DNA of 64,000 bases, taken from NCBI RefSeq assembly GCF_024139115.2, contig NC_085141.1, forward strand, positions 132,493,822-132,557,821, in the 5' to 3' direction. The notes under the pieces are model-generated. The model made no database searches, was not told the origin of the DNA, and was given only the letters and a program-made list of their open reading frames with translations. Position 1 is the first letter of the stretch. Each line of letters begins with the position of its first letter. This document shows, one piece after another, positions 45,101 to 57,164 of the stretch. Both the position numbers and the translations under genes were made by a program. Source of the DNA: Armigeres subalbatus. Lineage: Eukaryota > Arthropoda > Insecta > Diptera > Culicidae.

Positions 45101-46359
45101 GACATGGATGCTCGAACAAAATTTCGTTTAAAACGTGTTTTTTTTTTAATTTTAGTTTTTTAGTAAACCAACAGGCTATAGACATCCCTATCTAACTCCC
45201 TTAGCCTAAAAATAGCCACCATGTCCCGGGCACAGTATGCAGATAGACCGCTGTCAGTTGCATGAGATGTCAGCAATCGTCAACAACACCAATGATTGTA
45301 GCTTGATAATTAAAAATATCCACAACAATAAAAGAGCAGGATTTATTTTCAAATTCCGCTCAAGCTTTTCACGGTGAAATAAAAGACAAATTGTTGTTCT
45401 CCATGTAAGTAAAATCAAAATTGATCATGTAGATAAGTTTAGAATCAATTAAACTCATTAGTCATATTTAGTGAATATCCCGATTAAAGTTGCATATTGA
45501 AGAAAGCTGAATTTGGATTTTTTACGATGTTAAGCTTTTTTAGATTTGACGTACGTTGCTCGGCATTGGTGTTGGTGTTGGCTACGCTAAACATGAGTTC
45601 TTAGCATAGGCCTGTAGACCAACGACGTTTGTAAGTAATAAACTCCCGAATCACGGTAAAAAAATATATTGATTATGTAGACGTGATGAAAAAATCATTA
45701 AATCCGTAAATTTCTGAACAGCACAAAAAGTCTGTAAAAAAACGCCACCGGTAAAAATGAAAATTTAGCGGCTATAGCTGTTACTTAGAACCTTTTGAAA
45801 AGTTAAGCGAGATTTCATCAAACTCCTGTATGAAGGGCCAAAAATGGGTGGGGTGGTTCCATAAGCAAAGACACTTATGCGAATCCACGGGATGACAATC
45901 TCCGTCCAGAAGAAAGTTCGTACATACAATAATATAATCTAGCCTTCATTACCCAGATTGACCCAATAGATAGTTTAAGATTTGTGCTGACTTCAGAGAT
46001 GTTAAACCAATAGTTCGGAATATTCTTGAATAAGTTGAAAAATAGACTTGTTGATTTATTATCATATTATTGATTGCATATTTCTTACTTGTTGAGCTCA
46101 AAACCATTTTGTAAATTATTTCCATCTACCGTAATTCGACAAACTGGCAACCCTACACGAATGAAAGTTTTTGCAACTCTATTTGCTTTTTTGTTTTGGT
46201 TCATCCCATTGTGTTGTGTTTCGCGCCTGATGAGAAAGTGTTGGTTCGGCTAGAGCGAAATGTGACAGCTGAGCATGTGTTCCAGCACTTTTTAATTCGA
46301 CAAGTGTCGAATTACCGGGCACGAATTAAAAAGTGTCGAATTATAGTGTCGAATGAGCG
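45101..46359. other. No gene supported
   Basis: A MITE fragment (45790-45816, end of the 20947 family) is the only recognised element. A small cluster of AATTCGACA/TGTCGAATT inverted motifs lies at 46270-46350. Frames near 46196 and 46369 have no domain. Confidence 0.45.
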
Positions 46360-47495
46360 GGGTAATATATGTTTGAGTTTTCTAAATGTTACTTCGATCT
46401 GTCAAAATGGTGCACACCAAAAAAAACCTGGGCACTCACACAGCAAATAGATCGGCGTGTATTCGCATTGACGAAGTTGAGCTGCTGCCATCTCGCGGAG
46501 ACAGACGTGTACGTGAAATCACGGTATTTCAACATGGTGAAGTATATGAAGTATATTTTAAAATGCCTCTAAAATGATATTAACAGTGATATATTGAAAA
46601 CTTTTAAATACATAGGGTTAGAATTTTTTAAAACTACATGTTAGACTACAAATCTACACATGTTTTTTTAATCGAAATAATAAGACTTCGGGACTGATTT
46701 GCGATTTGGGCGTAACTTATTTTGTAAACAAACATTGTTTTATGGATTACGAAGAATGCAAGCGTTTTCATCCTAAACTAATTCCCTTATCTGGTGGAGG
46801 AAAGCTTAATCTGTCGGATCCATACCGTGGTTTCCTCATGAAATGCTTGTTTTAGCAGGAATTCGCCTTCCAATGTTTGTTTACAAAATAAGTTACGCCC
46901 GAATCGCAAAGCGGTCCCGACTTTTGTGTTGCTAATCTAAAAGTAAATTAAATTTCTAACCCGAAAAATCAAACTATTTTTAGCTAAAATGTGTTTTAAC
47001 GTTTTAACAATCATTTTCAAATTGACGTCCTATATCCCTTGCCGGGTGAAATAAAAAAGCATCATCCGACCCCCATTTTGTTTTCTCGCTTTCGCTAACT
47101 GACCTGTGGGCGCGCTTGTGTGGCTCTGGCGTGCGAAAATTTCGAAAACTCAAACATCCATCTACCTATTAGTTAAACTCTTTGATTTTAGTCTATCGCC
47201 AGCTACTCTACAGCGAGTTTTTACAGCATACTTTCGTTATATTGTAGGTAGTGGTGTATTTCTTGTGTATTATGATTGATGTGTATGCTTGTATAATGAT
47301 TAGATTCAACGATAATTTTGACCTTATAGTCATTGAGACATCATCATTATTATGGAATAAAAAAATATTTTGAAGTTTTTTTTATTGTAAAATAAAAAAT
47401 AAAAAAAATCACTGTATGAATTTTACTTAACTGTTTTGTGAAAAATAAAAAAGCAGATATTTTGCCAACTATGTAGGGCAACTCTAACCAAAAGG
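46360..47495. mobile_element. Relative of the 60140 hAT-like element, with a nested MITE
   Basis: 46365-46420 (GTTTGAGTTTTCTAAATGTT, then CAAAATGGTGCACACC) matches an arm of the element at 60140-60638. 47150-47175 gives the opposite arm (GAAAACTCAAACATCCATCT), and 47475-47490 has AGGGCAACTCTAA near the right end. The left terminus was not found. The 63-codon frame at 46386-46577 is contained here and is not supported as a gene. Confidence 0.45.
46689..46919. mobile_element. Palindromic MITE, 231 bp
   Basis: Arms CGGGACTGATTTGCGATTTG, then GGCGTAACTTATTTTGTAAA and ACAAACATTG, about 50 bp, answered at 46870-46919. Flanks show ACTT on both sides, a possible 4-bp target duplication. Non-coding. 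Confidence 0.85.
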
Positions 47496-48299
47496 AACCT
47501 AAAGATATTGAAGACTGAATATTTTAAATGAAAACTAGAATTTTAGGCAAAAAAATTATAATTATGTTACGGTTCTGATTATATTCAAAGAATTGTGGCA
47601 TAATGAAGAGACTTTTCTGAATAAAACTAGCATTCCCTTAGGAAATCCTAATGAATATTAGAAGATAAACTAATTTGATGATTCTGATAACAACTGGAAT
47701 TTCTGCAAAAATACAACTAAAAGGAACAACAGTAGGAGTATATTTGCATTTACAACATTTTTTCTAAGTTTAGAAGCTTCTCGAAATATATATTTTAAGA
47801 TTGTCCACTTCCTGAGCTACGGAAGGTCCCAAATACTCTTAGGAATCAAAATCAAGAGATATTGCGGAAAATTTCTAAACCAAAACCGATCGAAATTCTT
47901 AAAACATATTCACGAGTCTTTATTTTGTATCCTGATGCATTGAAGGGGCGTGCGAGTTTTAGATATTCTAATATCTGATACACACTACAACATTTTCGAA
48001 TACAGGAAAATTTGTGATTCCCATGGTGCATTTAATTAGATTATATATTCCTGTTTTTGTTCACAGTTGTGAAAATTGTTTTATTTAAGTACGGAATCCC
48101 ACGATGGAGATAATCTTCTCTAGGGTACGTTCTGCTAGTATCATATAATAGTCTATCGATAATATCGATATTCGCTTAAAGACCACATGTGTTGTTCATC
48201 TTATTAACATAAGATCATTATGCGCAAAATTGCAGCATCAAATTTAAACAGCTGAAACATCGCGAGCCAGTTTCTGCTCTTATGGCTTCATATCAAGCC
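47496..48299. other. No gene; Helitron-like 3' end at 48135-48138
   Basis: AT-rich. GGTACGTTCTGCTAG followed by T near 48124-48139 matches the right end of the Helitron-like insertion at 57242-57544 and could be the end of another, decayed copy. Confidence 0.4.
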
Positions 48300-48960
48300 T
48301 TCATACCTCCATATGAGTAATCGCCTAATCGGTCTCGCTCGTACTCACGCATTTTCCGAGAGAGCGTATTTTCCTATCTATTACCCACCAGCATGGTTCT
48401 CTTGTTATTGTAAACTACATCACCCAAGGGGGCGAAAAGTCAACGCCGGTCGCGAGAAGACCAAACCACACCCACTTTTCCCTATCCATCAGCAGAAGGA
48501 ATATGCGCGCTGCAGTAGGGTGTAGAATAGACCGCACGCGGTAGCACGCTGCTGTTCGGTGCGGGCAAATTAGCACAGCCACGTGCGATTGGGTCTCACG
48601 CGCGCGAACGATAACCGTTGCCTCTTCTCTGACCTCCTGAATGCGGCAGCATGCGGACCGGAGGGGCCGAGTCATGATCTTGCGTGATGATTGGTCGGTG
48701 GTCGAAGCAGCCAAACTGTGGTGACGAAGGTGACAAAAGGGCGAACATCGGATCACGACTCGACGGTCATCAAATTGGGTTCGAGTGGGTGTTTGCCTTT
48801 TCCTGTCGAACGATAGATCAATTGCTCGCGGAACGGCAGACCGGAAGGACACGCGTCGGCAGTTGGTACCTACCTAATTTCATAACTGAAGTTTTTCGTT
48901 CGTGATTGTGTAAAAGAAAAGTGGTTTCTGGTGAACTTGTGTTTCATTTCAGGTTAGTGA
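48300..48960. promoter_or_regulatory. GC-rich island, candidate promoter or 5' exon
   Basis: 48420-48860 is clearly richer in G+C than its surroundings and lacks the usual repeats. It contains many CG dinucleotides and a palindromic ACGCGCGCGA-type run. A plus-strand non-coding exon ending near GGCAGTTG|GTACCTAC, or a bidirectional promoter, is possible. Long frames on both strands (48415-48852 minus, 48684-48905 plus) contain no known domain. No gene follows within the window to support it. Confidence 0.3.
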
Positions 48961-49990
48961 ACTGTATTGAGGAGGTTTTACTTAACTGATAATTGGATAA
49001 CACGAAGGAAGTACAGGCCTCATTCGACTTTGGCAAACATTCAGTTTGGCAGTATTCGATTTTGGCAACAAAATTTTGTATTTTTGATATTGTTTATAAA
49101 CCGCGTTAAACTCATTTTCCGCTAAAAAAAATTGCTTAAATATCAAATCCAGCGTAAAATAACCGCATAAAAAGAATTTTTCATGAAAAATGCTTATATT
49201 TCAAAATCCGTCACAGTGTCCAGTGTCACAACAAGTGAAGAAATGTGAAATATCATGGAAAAATCGGTTTTGGAGTGATCCTATAGCCTTTACGTATACT
49301 TAGTTATACGCGAAAGGCAAAACAAGGACCATTCTATTTTTGTAACATTTGATTTTTGCTACATGAATGTACCGAACGTGTTGCCAAAATAGAATGGAAT
49401 CAAAATTCATACCAACAAAAACGGATATTTTTGACCAGAAACATTTTTATTACCTATCATCAGAGCCGTAGCGAGGATGTGTCTTGTGCACTTCTGGATT
49501 TTCGTATCTGTCCGATATCTATCCGTAGTCGTGGGAGGTCGCGTACACGGTGGTTGTTTGCAGTTAATGTTGTAAAAACATCCAGAACGGGGTGGAAGAT
49601 AATTAAAAATGCTTTACTTAAATTGTTTAAAGTTCTTATCACATGATTCATTCCATCTCATACTGTTCATATTAACTGGTTCTTGCACTAAAATGAGAAG
49701 AACCGACGTACTTTAAATTACATCACGAAGAAGGGGGACTCAGATGGTTAGGTCAAGAAAATGTATCTCCAAAATGGATCGGTCGATGGTCGGAATTGCT
49801 ATCGGATCTATTCAGATCAAGGAAACCCCAACTTTAGGATGGGTCTGTCAATAGTTTGAAGGCACTGTAGTACTTTTTTGGGTCAATAAACTTTTGATGA
49901 ATTTTCTGTTGAACTTCTAAAAGTAATCAGAAATAATTTCAAAAGTATGTTTATCATAATAAATATTGTGTTAAAGGGAAGTAAGAAAAT
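48961..49990. other. Unassigned, with two repeat fragments
   Basis: 49240-49325 is the right end of the ACCCAGATTA repeat (AGCCTTTACGTATACTTAGT, then CGCGAAAGGC). 49765-49850 is one reverse-complement unit of the 80-bp repeat at 15080-15770. Two GGCAAACATT/TTGCCAAAAT phrases around 49035-49395 form a loose inverted pair. No gene. Confidence 0.45.
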
Positions 49991-50119
49991 TAAATGCATA
50001 AGGATTGGCATCAATTTATTCCTTATGATGATATTTTTTATCATGAATGGCGAAATCTGAAGAGGCTTTTAGATAGTTTTGGTGGAGCGATATTGAAAAA
50101 TTTACAATTAAAATTCGAT

Positions 50120-50290
50120 AGGGGGAGACCCCTCCGTGCCGGACACATAAGCTATTTAACGGAACACTCTCTAATTATTCGGATTATGTTTTCCATATAC
50201 ACGAAATATGAGCATTGATGATCCATATAAACTATATTTGCTCGTTTGAACACGTTTTTCGACGATGTGTGTTGGTGTAAAATTTCATGG
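50120..50290 (-). repeat. Dispersed repeat, empty-site partner of 57165-57640
   Basis: In reverse complement it matches 57165-57241 and 57545-57640: CGTCGAAAAACGTGTTCAA, then ATCATCAATG and GGAAAACATAATCCG, then TTAAATAGCTTATGTGTC. It lacks the 303-bp Helitron-like block found in the partner. Frames here (49994-50218) have no domain. Confidence 0.82.
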
Positions 50291-50769
50291 TTCAGAAAAG
50301 TGTCCCCAAGTGAATTGCCTACCAGATAGACCTGTGCGCCGATCTACTTTGAATATTGTACGGTGTTAAGTATTCCTCCAGGACTACCATAAAATGATTC
50401 ACCCAGGTTTCCTTTAAAAAAAATCAAAAATTTCTTTACGAACTCCTCCAGTGATTTCTCCAGGAAATTCAAGACTTCAAAGCAAGGCCTTGCAGAAGGT
50501 GACTGAATTCAATTCATGATGTGGTGTAAGTTTTTTTAGTACTTTAGTATGTCTAAGAACATCATCGTGTGAGTTTCATGAAACAGAAATGCGAAAATGG
50601 TGAATCACACAAACACAACATCGATGGTTACACGATCGGAAACCCCTTTCCTACGTCTAACTGTTCTTGCACTTTTATGAACACTAAAGCTGCGATACGG
50701 CAATTTTCAAATGGAAGCTGTAACGCAAACAAAAGAGATCTAATGAGATAATTCCAGCAGAACATACTT

Positions 50770-53300
50770 GAGAATCCTACGGGAATTTGCAGGAACTGAT
50801 AAATGAAATTTTCTGGGAGATTCCCGTCCATTTATTCCTCAGAGCTTCTGGAGAAGGAAATACCTGAAACTCCTGACGGAAGAACTTCTCCTAATTTCTG
50901 GAGGAATGATTTCTCAAAAATCAAGCAATAGAAATTGCCCTGGGCACTTCTCCAGAATTCCTGAATGAGTATTCCGGAGAATTTATGTGGAAGACATTCT
51001 TGAAGGATTAATTTCCCAAAACTTCTGAAGAAGAATTTCTCCTGAAATCTTGAAGTATGAATATTCCGTAATCCCTGTATAACGAGATCCCAGAAGTCCC
51101 GAAGAAGAATTTTACCAAAAGATTTCCAGAGAATTCGAGAAAAAGAAGGAAAGGTTTGATGGAGGAGGGTAGGCTGCTGCTGCTCAGAACTCTTGAGTAA
51201 GGAATACCCCAGAATATCTGGAGAAGTAAGAACCCAGAATGCTTGTAAAATCAGTTTCCCAGAATTCTTGGAGCAGAAATTTCCTAGAATTTCGTAAGAA
51301 GAACTTGCTCAAACTTCCTTAAAGCTGCTGGGAAGGAATTCCCCAGACTTACCTGAGAAGGAACAACTCTGTAGATAGAATAGAATGTATAGAATAGCTC
51401 ATATTACAGCTGATATTTGCTGTACCGTGAAAGCTTCGACTAGTTGTGGACCAGATGGAATTCCTGCGTATGTCTTGAAGAATTGTTCTAATAGTCTATC
51501 CGTACCTCTAGCCAGTCTCTTCAACGTATCGCTTCAAGTCGGAACGTTTCCGGAGCAATGGAAGAAATCTTACCTATTCCCGGTCTTTAAAAAAGGAAAT
51601 AAGCGTGATGTCAGCAATTACCGTGGTATATCCGCACTTTGCGCCACCTCAAAGCTGTTTGAGAAAGTAGTCTATAAGTTCTTATTTCACAATTGTTAAG
51701 ATTTCATCTCCGAGCATCAACACGGTTTTATGCCAAGGCGTTCAACGAATACAAATCTGACTCTCTACACGTCATTCATCGCCCAATCTTTGCAGAAAAG
51801 ATATCAACTTGACTCTATCTACACTGATTTTTGGGCTGCTTTTGATAAGATCAATCACAGGATTACAATTGCCAAGTTTGAACGCCTAGGTTTTTCCGGA
51901 CCCTTTCTGTTATGGCTTGAATCCTATCTAACTGCTCGGGAAATGGCCATCATAATTGGAGACTCTTTGGTGTTACGTCAGGTGTGCCACAAGGTAGTCA
52001 CTTAGGACCTCTGATATTTCTAGTATATCTGAATGATGTGAATCTTGTGCTCGAATCCTTCAAGCTTTTTTGTCGATGATTTCAAATTATACTGGACTAT
52101 TAATGATGATCAGGATGCTCTGTTTCTACAACGTCAACTCGACATTTTCGTCAAATGGTGCGAGATCAATTGCATGGTCCTCAACGCCAATAAATGCTCT
52201 GTAATTTCATTTTCCCGCAAGCGCTCTACTATTGACTTTTGTTACAAAATCGAATCTACAGCTATTAGACGAGAATCTGTTGTTAAGGATCTAGGCGTTT
52301 TATTAGACTCTAAGCTGACTTTCAAAGACCACATCGCCTTTATCACATCGAAAGCGTCGAAAACACTTGGATTTATTTTCCGCATTGCGAAGCACTTCGA
52401 TAACATTCAATGTCTAAAATCGCTCTACTGCGCGTTAGTGAGGTCATTACTAGAATATTCATTAGTTGTATGGGCTCCTTTCTACCAAAACAGCACAATA
52501 CGAATCGAAGCAATTCAGCAAAAAAATCGTTCGTTTTGCTCTACGCCGTCTTCCTTGGAATGATCCAAATAACTTACCAAGTTATGAAGCACGCTGCCAA
52601 CTTATTGGTTTAGATCTGTTAAGTGAGCGTCGTGACGTTTCCAAGGCGCTTTTCATTGCAGATCTCCTGCAATCTAGAATTGATTGCCCGGCCTTGCTCT
52701 CTCAATTGAACTTTAACATCCCCTTTCGTCCACTTCGGTCAACACCTTTCATTTTTTTGAGAGGTGCTCGCGCAAAATGAGCCATTCACTAGTATGTGTC
52801 GTATCTTCAATCGCTGCTCCACCGCATTTGATTTTCTCACCTTTCACGGGGTGTTCTTCGGAAACGGTTTTCTACACTCCTCTCAGCTTCCAACAGTATC
52901 ACACATTAGCATAGGCCATTAGGATATATTCTATAATATTAAGTAATTTAAGTCAAACAATGTATCATTTGGAATTATTGTATTTCTGTTGATATGAAAA
53001 GATGAGGAGGTTTTGCGCCCATTTGAGAAAGATTCCATGGTTCTGCTCAAATGGGCTTTTCCCTGCTCCAAATAAACAAATAAACAGCTTCCCAGAATTC
53101 CTGTACAAGGAATTTCGCAGAATTCGAGGAAAATGAAGTCCACAAAATTCTTAAAGGAGCAATTCCCTAATATTCATAGAGTGATAATTCTCCAGAATTC
53201 TTGGAAGAATCATTCCTCAGAAATTATTTAGAAAGTATCGCTGGTAGCAGAGCTACCAAAAATTAATTTTCCAGAATTCCTGGAGAAGAAATTTTCCACG
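50770..53300 (+). repeat. Degenerate minisatellite CCAGAATTCCTGGAGAAGGAAT, split by a LINE
   Basis: A roughly 24-33-bp unit with variable sequence (TTTCCCAGAATTCTTGGAGAAG and relatives) runs 50770-51370 and resumes 53090-53300. The jockey-like LINE at 51375-53085 sits between. Unit edges are blurred by point changes and indels. Confidence 0.8.
51385..53085 (+). pseudogene. Jockey/I-superfamily LINE, 3' half (reverse transcriptase)
   Basis: 5'-truncated. The RT starts at its first conserved box: SCGPDGIPAYVLKNC, then FPEQWKKSYLFPVFKKGNKR, a stop after VYKFLFHNC, EHQHGFMPRRSTNTNL, YTDFWAAFDKINH, and GVPQGSHLGPLIF across a frameshift near 51985. The active site reads FVDDFKLYW (Ala of FADD replaced by Val) after another frameshift. 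Then KDLGVLLDSKLTFKDHI, KSLYCALVRSLLEYSLVVWA and, after a further frameshift, RFALRRLPWNDPNNLPSYEA. The 3' UTR ends in AATAAACAAATAAACA without a long poly(A). ORF1 and endonuclease are absent. It resembles RT sequences labelled jockey in Aedes; the precise clade is uncertain. Confidence 0.82.
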
Positions 53301-53476
53301 AAGGGTTACCTAAAAATACCGTAATTCACCATCTTATGGCACATTAACACATTATATCAAAATGTCTGTCGTCAGTAATAAAGTCAGACTTCTTAAAAAA
53401 GATAGCATATCCGGTAAATTAGTGGCGTGTGGGAGGGGGCTGCTGAATTGAGTTCGATTAAGCAACTAAGATGCTA

Positions 53477-53600
53477 AGGGGCTTTCCTTAGCCGTTTGCT
53501 AAGATGTGCAGCTACAAAGAAAGGCCTGCTTTTGGTGACAATTCTGATCTGAGGTATAGGCCTTGAGCTCCTTGAGAGCTGCTAGGCTTTTTAGGTCAAT
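53477..53600 (+). mobile_element. Decayed Feilai-like head
   Basis: GGGGCTTTCCTTAGCCGTTT, then GCTAAGATGTGCAGCTACAAAGAAAGGCCTG (shown in part) parallels the Feilai head GGCCCTCCTTAGCCGTGCGG...GCGGCTACAAAGCAAGACC. The B-box is not preserved. Old copy. Confidence 0.45.
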
Positions 53601-53779
53601 TAGGCATGCTAATTGAATCATTTGTTTGAGAAACGGGATATATCTATTTTACACAATTTCGAGAAAACAACAAAAAACTGGCATCGATTCTTTCGATTTC
53701 TTCGATACAGATTGAATTGGATGAGCGTTCAACAACTTTTTCATTCCAGTTCATACAATAAATTCTCTGGAGTTTAGGT

Positions 53780-54005
53780 CTTAAGGTCACTCCTGACAGA
53801 ATCCAAGCTTCAAAGTGCTCGCGTTTTCGGGGGCAAAACACTCGATACGGAGGCGGCGGACAACTGTCATTTTTGTTGATTCAGCTTTGATTCAGCATGC
53901 GTGAAAAAATAAAAATGACAGTTGTGCGTTGCTTCCGTATCGAGTGGTGTGCCCCCGAAAACGCGAGCACCTCGAAACCTGGACTCTGTCAGGAGTGACC
54001 TTAAG
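53780..54005. mobile_element. Foldback element, 226 bp
   Basis: Arms of about 95 bp start CTTAAGGTCACTCCTGACAG and include GCTCGCGTTTTCGGGGGCA and CACTCGATACGGA. The inner arm (ACAACTGTCATTTTT) and its complement surround a short loop. GGAAGCAACGCACAACTGTC shows that it is related to the foldback at 17056. The minus frame at 53867 is a shadow. Confidence 0.88.
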
Positions 54006-54142
54006 GTTTGCACGTGTTCCCAAATAACCGTTACTTTTTTCCAGGTATTCCGAAAATGGCCTTTAAGTCTTTCCAAAAATGTTTCATGCCCTATGGGATC
54101 CATATAACCAAATTGGAGTTCTTGGATGCTTTGGAGTGACAC

Positions 54143-54675
54143 CCCAAGCAGCACAAGTTGTTTCACTATTGAACATTTCACTGTTTCAGCGCAAGAGGTT
54201 TTACTGCAATCCTCGATTGCATCGATTGCAGTAAAATTGCATTAATGTTGCAAAATACTACCTCGAAAAAAAAAAATTAAATGAAAATATAAAACTGGAT
54301 TTGATTTATGGATCTTATGATTGATAGTCCTTCACTCTATCACAGCACCATTCAACACTTCAAAGGAACTGCATGTTGACTCACCATAAAAACCATACGA
54401 TTGTGAAGTTTTGTACTCGGGTTTCTTGTTACTTGATTGCACCATCACAGGAAAAAAATGTGAGTTGTCAAAACGTTGAAGGATGCTAAATTAAACATGA
54501 AGACACACTCAACTTATCTGCAACTTAATTTAAACAAACAATAAAATTTTTAAAGACGCATTTACCCTAAATAGCAGCACACATGTTCCATTTAGCTTAC
54601 TGCAACTCAAATATGACCAGATTTAGTCTCAAACAAGTTGCTGAAAATATTTTTGTCTGACTTGTGCTGCTCGGG
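54143..54675. mobile_element. Inverted-repeat element, about 533 bp
   Basis: Left CCCAAGCAGCACAAGTTG and right (reverse) CCCGAGCAGCACAAGTCAG are near-identical. No coding frame. A GCAATCGATTG-like palindrome lies near 54213-54236. Target duplication not read. Confidence 0.7.
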
Positions 54676-54865
54676 TAAGTTACATGGTAAAAAATCAGAA
54701 GGGTTATATACAAGATACGACCGCCCGACGTAAACTACGTAAAACAGATCATAAGATAAAGCTATGTCCATTTAGAATCCAGAATAATAAAATTATCTGT
54801 ATCTCGGTAACGGATTGACGTACAAATAAGGTTAATACATCAAAACAAGGGTAATTCACTGTACT

Positions 54866-55480
54866 TTAAGGAAAAAATATTGATAGAAATAATTTCTTCT
54901 TGTTTTTAGTGAAAATTCGCACTTTCTTCATTTTTCCTCTCATTAAAAGTTGCACACCTCCGGAGTCAACTTCCTTTGCACATTTGTTCCACATTTTGGT
55001 CATCTGAGTCGCGAACCGAGCTGTTTTTCCACTTTTCCTGAGCTTCCACTTCATTACTACCTAAAATGTCTCGATGGGCCGGAGCTGTGGGCAGTTGCGT
55101 GGATTTATGTTTTTATCGATGAAATCTTCGTTATTATCGCGGTACCACTGGATGACTTCCCGGCTGTAGTGGCAAGTCGCCAAACCTGGCCAAAACTTCA
55201 CGGGACCTTTATGGGCTTTGTGGAAGGTAGACCGCGGTTTTTGAGACATTCCTCCTTGTACAGCTTCGAGTCCATCGTCTTCTTCGTCATAAACACTTAG
55301 GTCTTTGCTCCACAGCTGCATATCCTTTGCCAAAATCGTCTGTTTTTTTTGCAAGTTTGTCCAAAAAGCAAACTTAAACTTCTCAGGAACTACTCATATT
55401 GCTGTCGCCATGTAGAATTTTTGGCTAGGAAGTTGCCCGAAATCCTTTTTGACGTAGGTTCCATCGTCGATAAGCACACC
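54866..55480 (-). pseudogene. ITmD37E-type transposase, C-terminal part, catalytic Asp lost
   Basis: Minus strand. LIDDGTYVKKDFGQLPSQKF (first catalytic Asp region) is followed by a break near 55370, then QTILAKDMQLWSKDLSVYDE, and HKGPVKFWPGLATCHYSREV. From the Gly in FWPG, 37 residues separate it from Glu in CPQLRPIE. The family has Asp at that Gly, so this is a G37E form of a D37E triad and cannot be catalytic. A stop after RPIETF interrupts the next part (MKWKLRKSGKTARF, WNKCAKEV, VQLLMRGKMKKVR). The D37E spacing marks the mosquito ITmD37E family. DNA-binding N-terminus not recognised. Confidence 0.88.
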
Positions 55481-55489
55481 CAAAATAAT

Positions 55490-56275
55490 TGTCACGTTGT
55501 AGCTACGTGAAAACATACGTGGATTTTTTCCACAGCATTTTTCACGTAACAATTAAGTGATTCAAAGGTGCAGGAACTCAGTTCCACTCAATCGAATGTC
55601 ACCAGTATCCCACATGAAGGTTACGTGACTGCTTCATGACCTTCAAGGTTTTATTTGAAATGGATTTATTTATTTATTTTATTTTTCGTTTGAAGAAATA
55701 AGAAACAAAAATAGAATTCGTTTTCAGTTTGTATTTAAGGAAAAAATTTAATTTTTTCAACATGTATAGTAAAATGAGATGTATAGTGAAAAAACTCGGT
55801 CGAATATTCCCGTGTGGTAGATTTCTTTTGCTGACCGGGGAACGGATCCGAAAGCGGGGGAAGTACCTGAGAACTTGGGCAGTTTATATGGCGGATTTGC
55901 ACATGATCCGATAATTTTGCTGCAAAAGCATATGAAAGCATCATTACACAACGGATATATAATAAGAAAATAGTACTAACCTTATGAGGAACTGATTTCG
56001 CGAAATGAACATTTAGGAATATTATTTTGTACACAACACTGACTTGCAAATGCTGTAATGGTCGATTCTGACAGCTGAGTGAGTTCCCAGCCAATGTTAT
56101 AAAGACATGAAATTCACGTAAATCGTACCGTTTATTTTGGCGAATTTCAAGAAATTGTATTTAATGTTCACTATATACCATTACGTTTTACATGTGTCAG
56201 GTGAAATTAATGGTGTCAATAAAATCTAGTGGTTACGTGATTTTTCACGTGTAGTTGACGGGTTTATTATTCTGA
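55490..56275. mobile_element. Possible nested insertion in the ITmD37E element
   Basis: GCTACGTGAAAACATACGTG at the left and TTTTTCACGTGTAGTTGAC at the right are loosely complementary, and CACGTAAC/GTTACGTG motifs recur. It lies where transposase sequence should continue. Frames at 55729-56094 have no known domain. Confidence 0.35.
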
Positions 56276-56500
56276 GTGCAGGATTATCAACGTGGGTGTG
56301 TAGATTTTTTTCTCTCCTTTCGGCTTCCATCTGGAATAATTTTTGACTCGCTGCACGAAACATCGTGAAATTTATACCACAGTAAGTGGGCGCCTAGGTA
56401 GACAAACCACTGTAAAAGAATTCTTGTAGCGGTCACTTTCCGTCCGCTGCAATACAATAAATGATTCCGGATTTTAAATGGACATAGCTTTAATTATTTT

Positions 56501-57164
56501 GGTCAGAGCCTAGAGTGATTGAAATTTGCGCACCCTTATGCTTGAACGATAACATTTGCTGTTTTGGTGAACCTCCTAAATTTTCAACTGAATTGGTTAT
56601 AATTTAACTGAGTACGAGCAGTTGGAAGTTTGTATGGAAATTACTATAGAAATCGCCCCGTATGTGAGAGATCGTTTCATGAGGCGGATCATTAACTATT
56701 TAGGGAGAAATTTCTCACCGCCGGACACCTGCCAATACCGGACACTTCTTAAAACGACACTACTTGCAAAGGTCCGTCCAAGGTCCTCCGAGGTCCCGGC
56801 AAGGAAAATCAGATCTTCATGTGATAAACTTTGTACAAAATTTGAAGTTGAATAAAAATTCTTCACACCTGTTTTGTTACAATTGTTTCTTCTTGCTGAG
56901 AAAGCCTCAGAAATTAGCAGAAACAAAAATTGAAGAGATCTTTGAAAAAGGTGGGAATTTGGATTAGGATTTAAAATATTTAGCTGAAGAGTCAAATAAG
57001 CTCCACTAACAATGTTTAATATTTACAACTTAAAGCACGTGAATAATATTACTATTCTGAATGATGTCTTTATTCATGTAACAGGAACTTAATCACATTT
57101 TAACATGATGCAATAGCGTCCGGTACTAGAAGACATTTATCTAAATCGTAAAATTTTTCACCAA
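56501..57164. other. No gene supported
   Basis: Frames at 56622 (plus) and 56696 (minus) lack domains. GCCGGACACCTGCCAATACCG near 56720 resembles the GCCGGACACATAAG phrase at 50138, so part may belong to that dispersed repeat. Confidence 0.4.

Larger units (their letters stand above)
54757..56500 (-). mobile_element. Tc1/mariner element of the ITmD37E type, inactive
   Basis: The ends share AAGCTATGTCCATTTA and AATCC.GAATAAT in inverted orientation (54757-54795 and about 56450-56497). The transposase runs on the minus strand (see 54866-55480). Further sequence from 55490 to 56275 with CACGTAA-type symmetric ends may be a nested insert that split the transposase from its N-terminus. The exact TA target sites were not fixed. 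Confidence 0.7.

Noticed and set aside
46386..46577. Small lysine/arginine-rich frame that looks like a ribosomal-type protein
   Set aside because: It lies in a diverged copy of a hAT-like element, and the start of the frame matches non-coding arm sequence at 60240.
48415..48852. 145-codon minus frame
   Set aside because: High G+C lowers stop frequency; no domain or codon-use signal, and a plus frame overlaps it.
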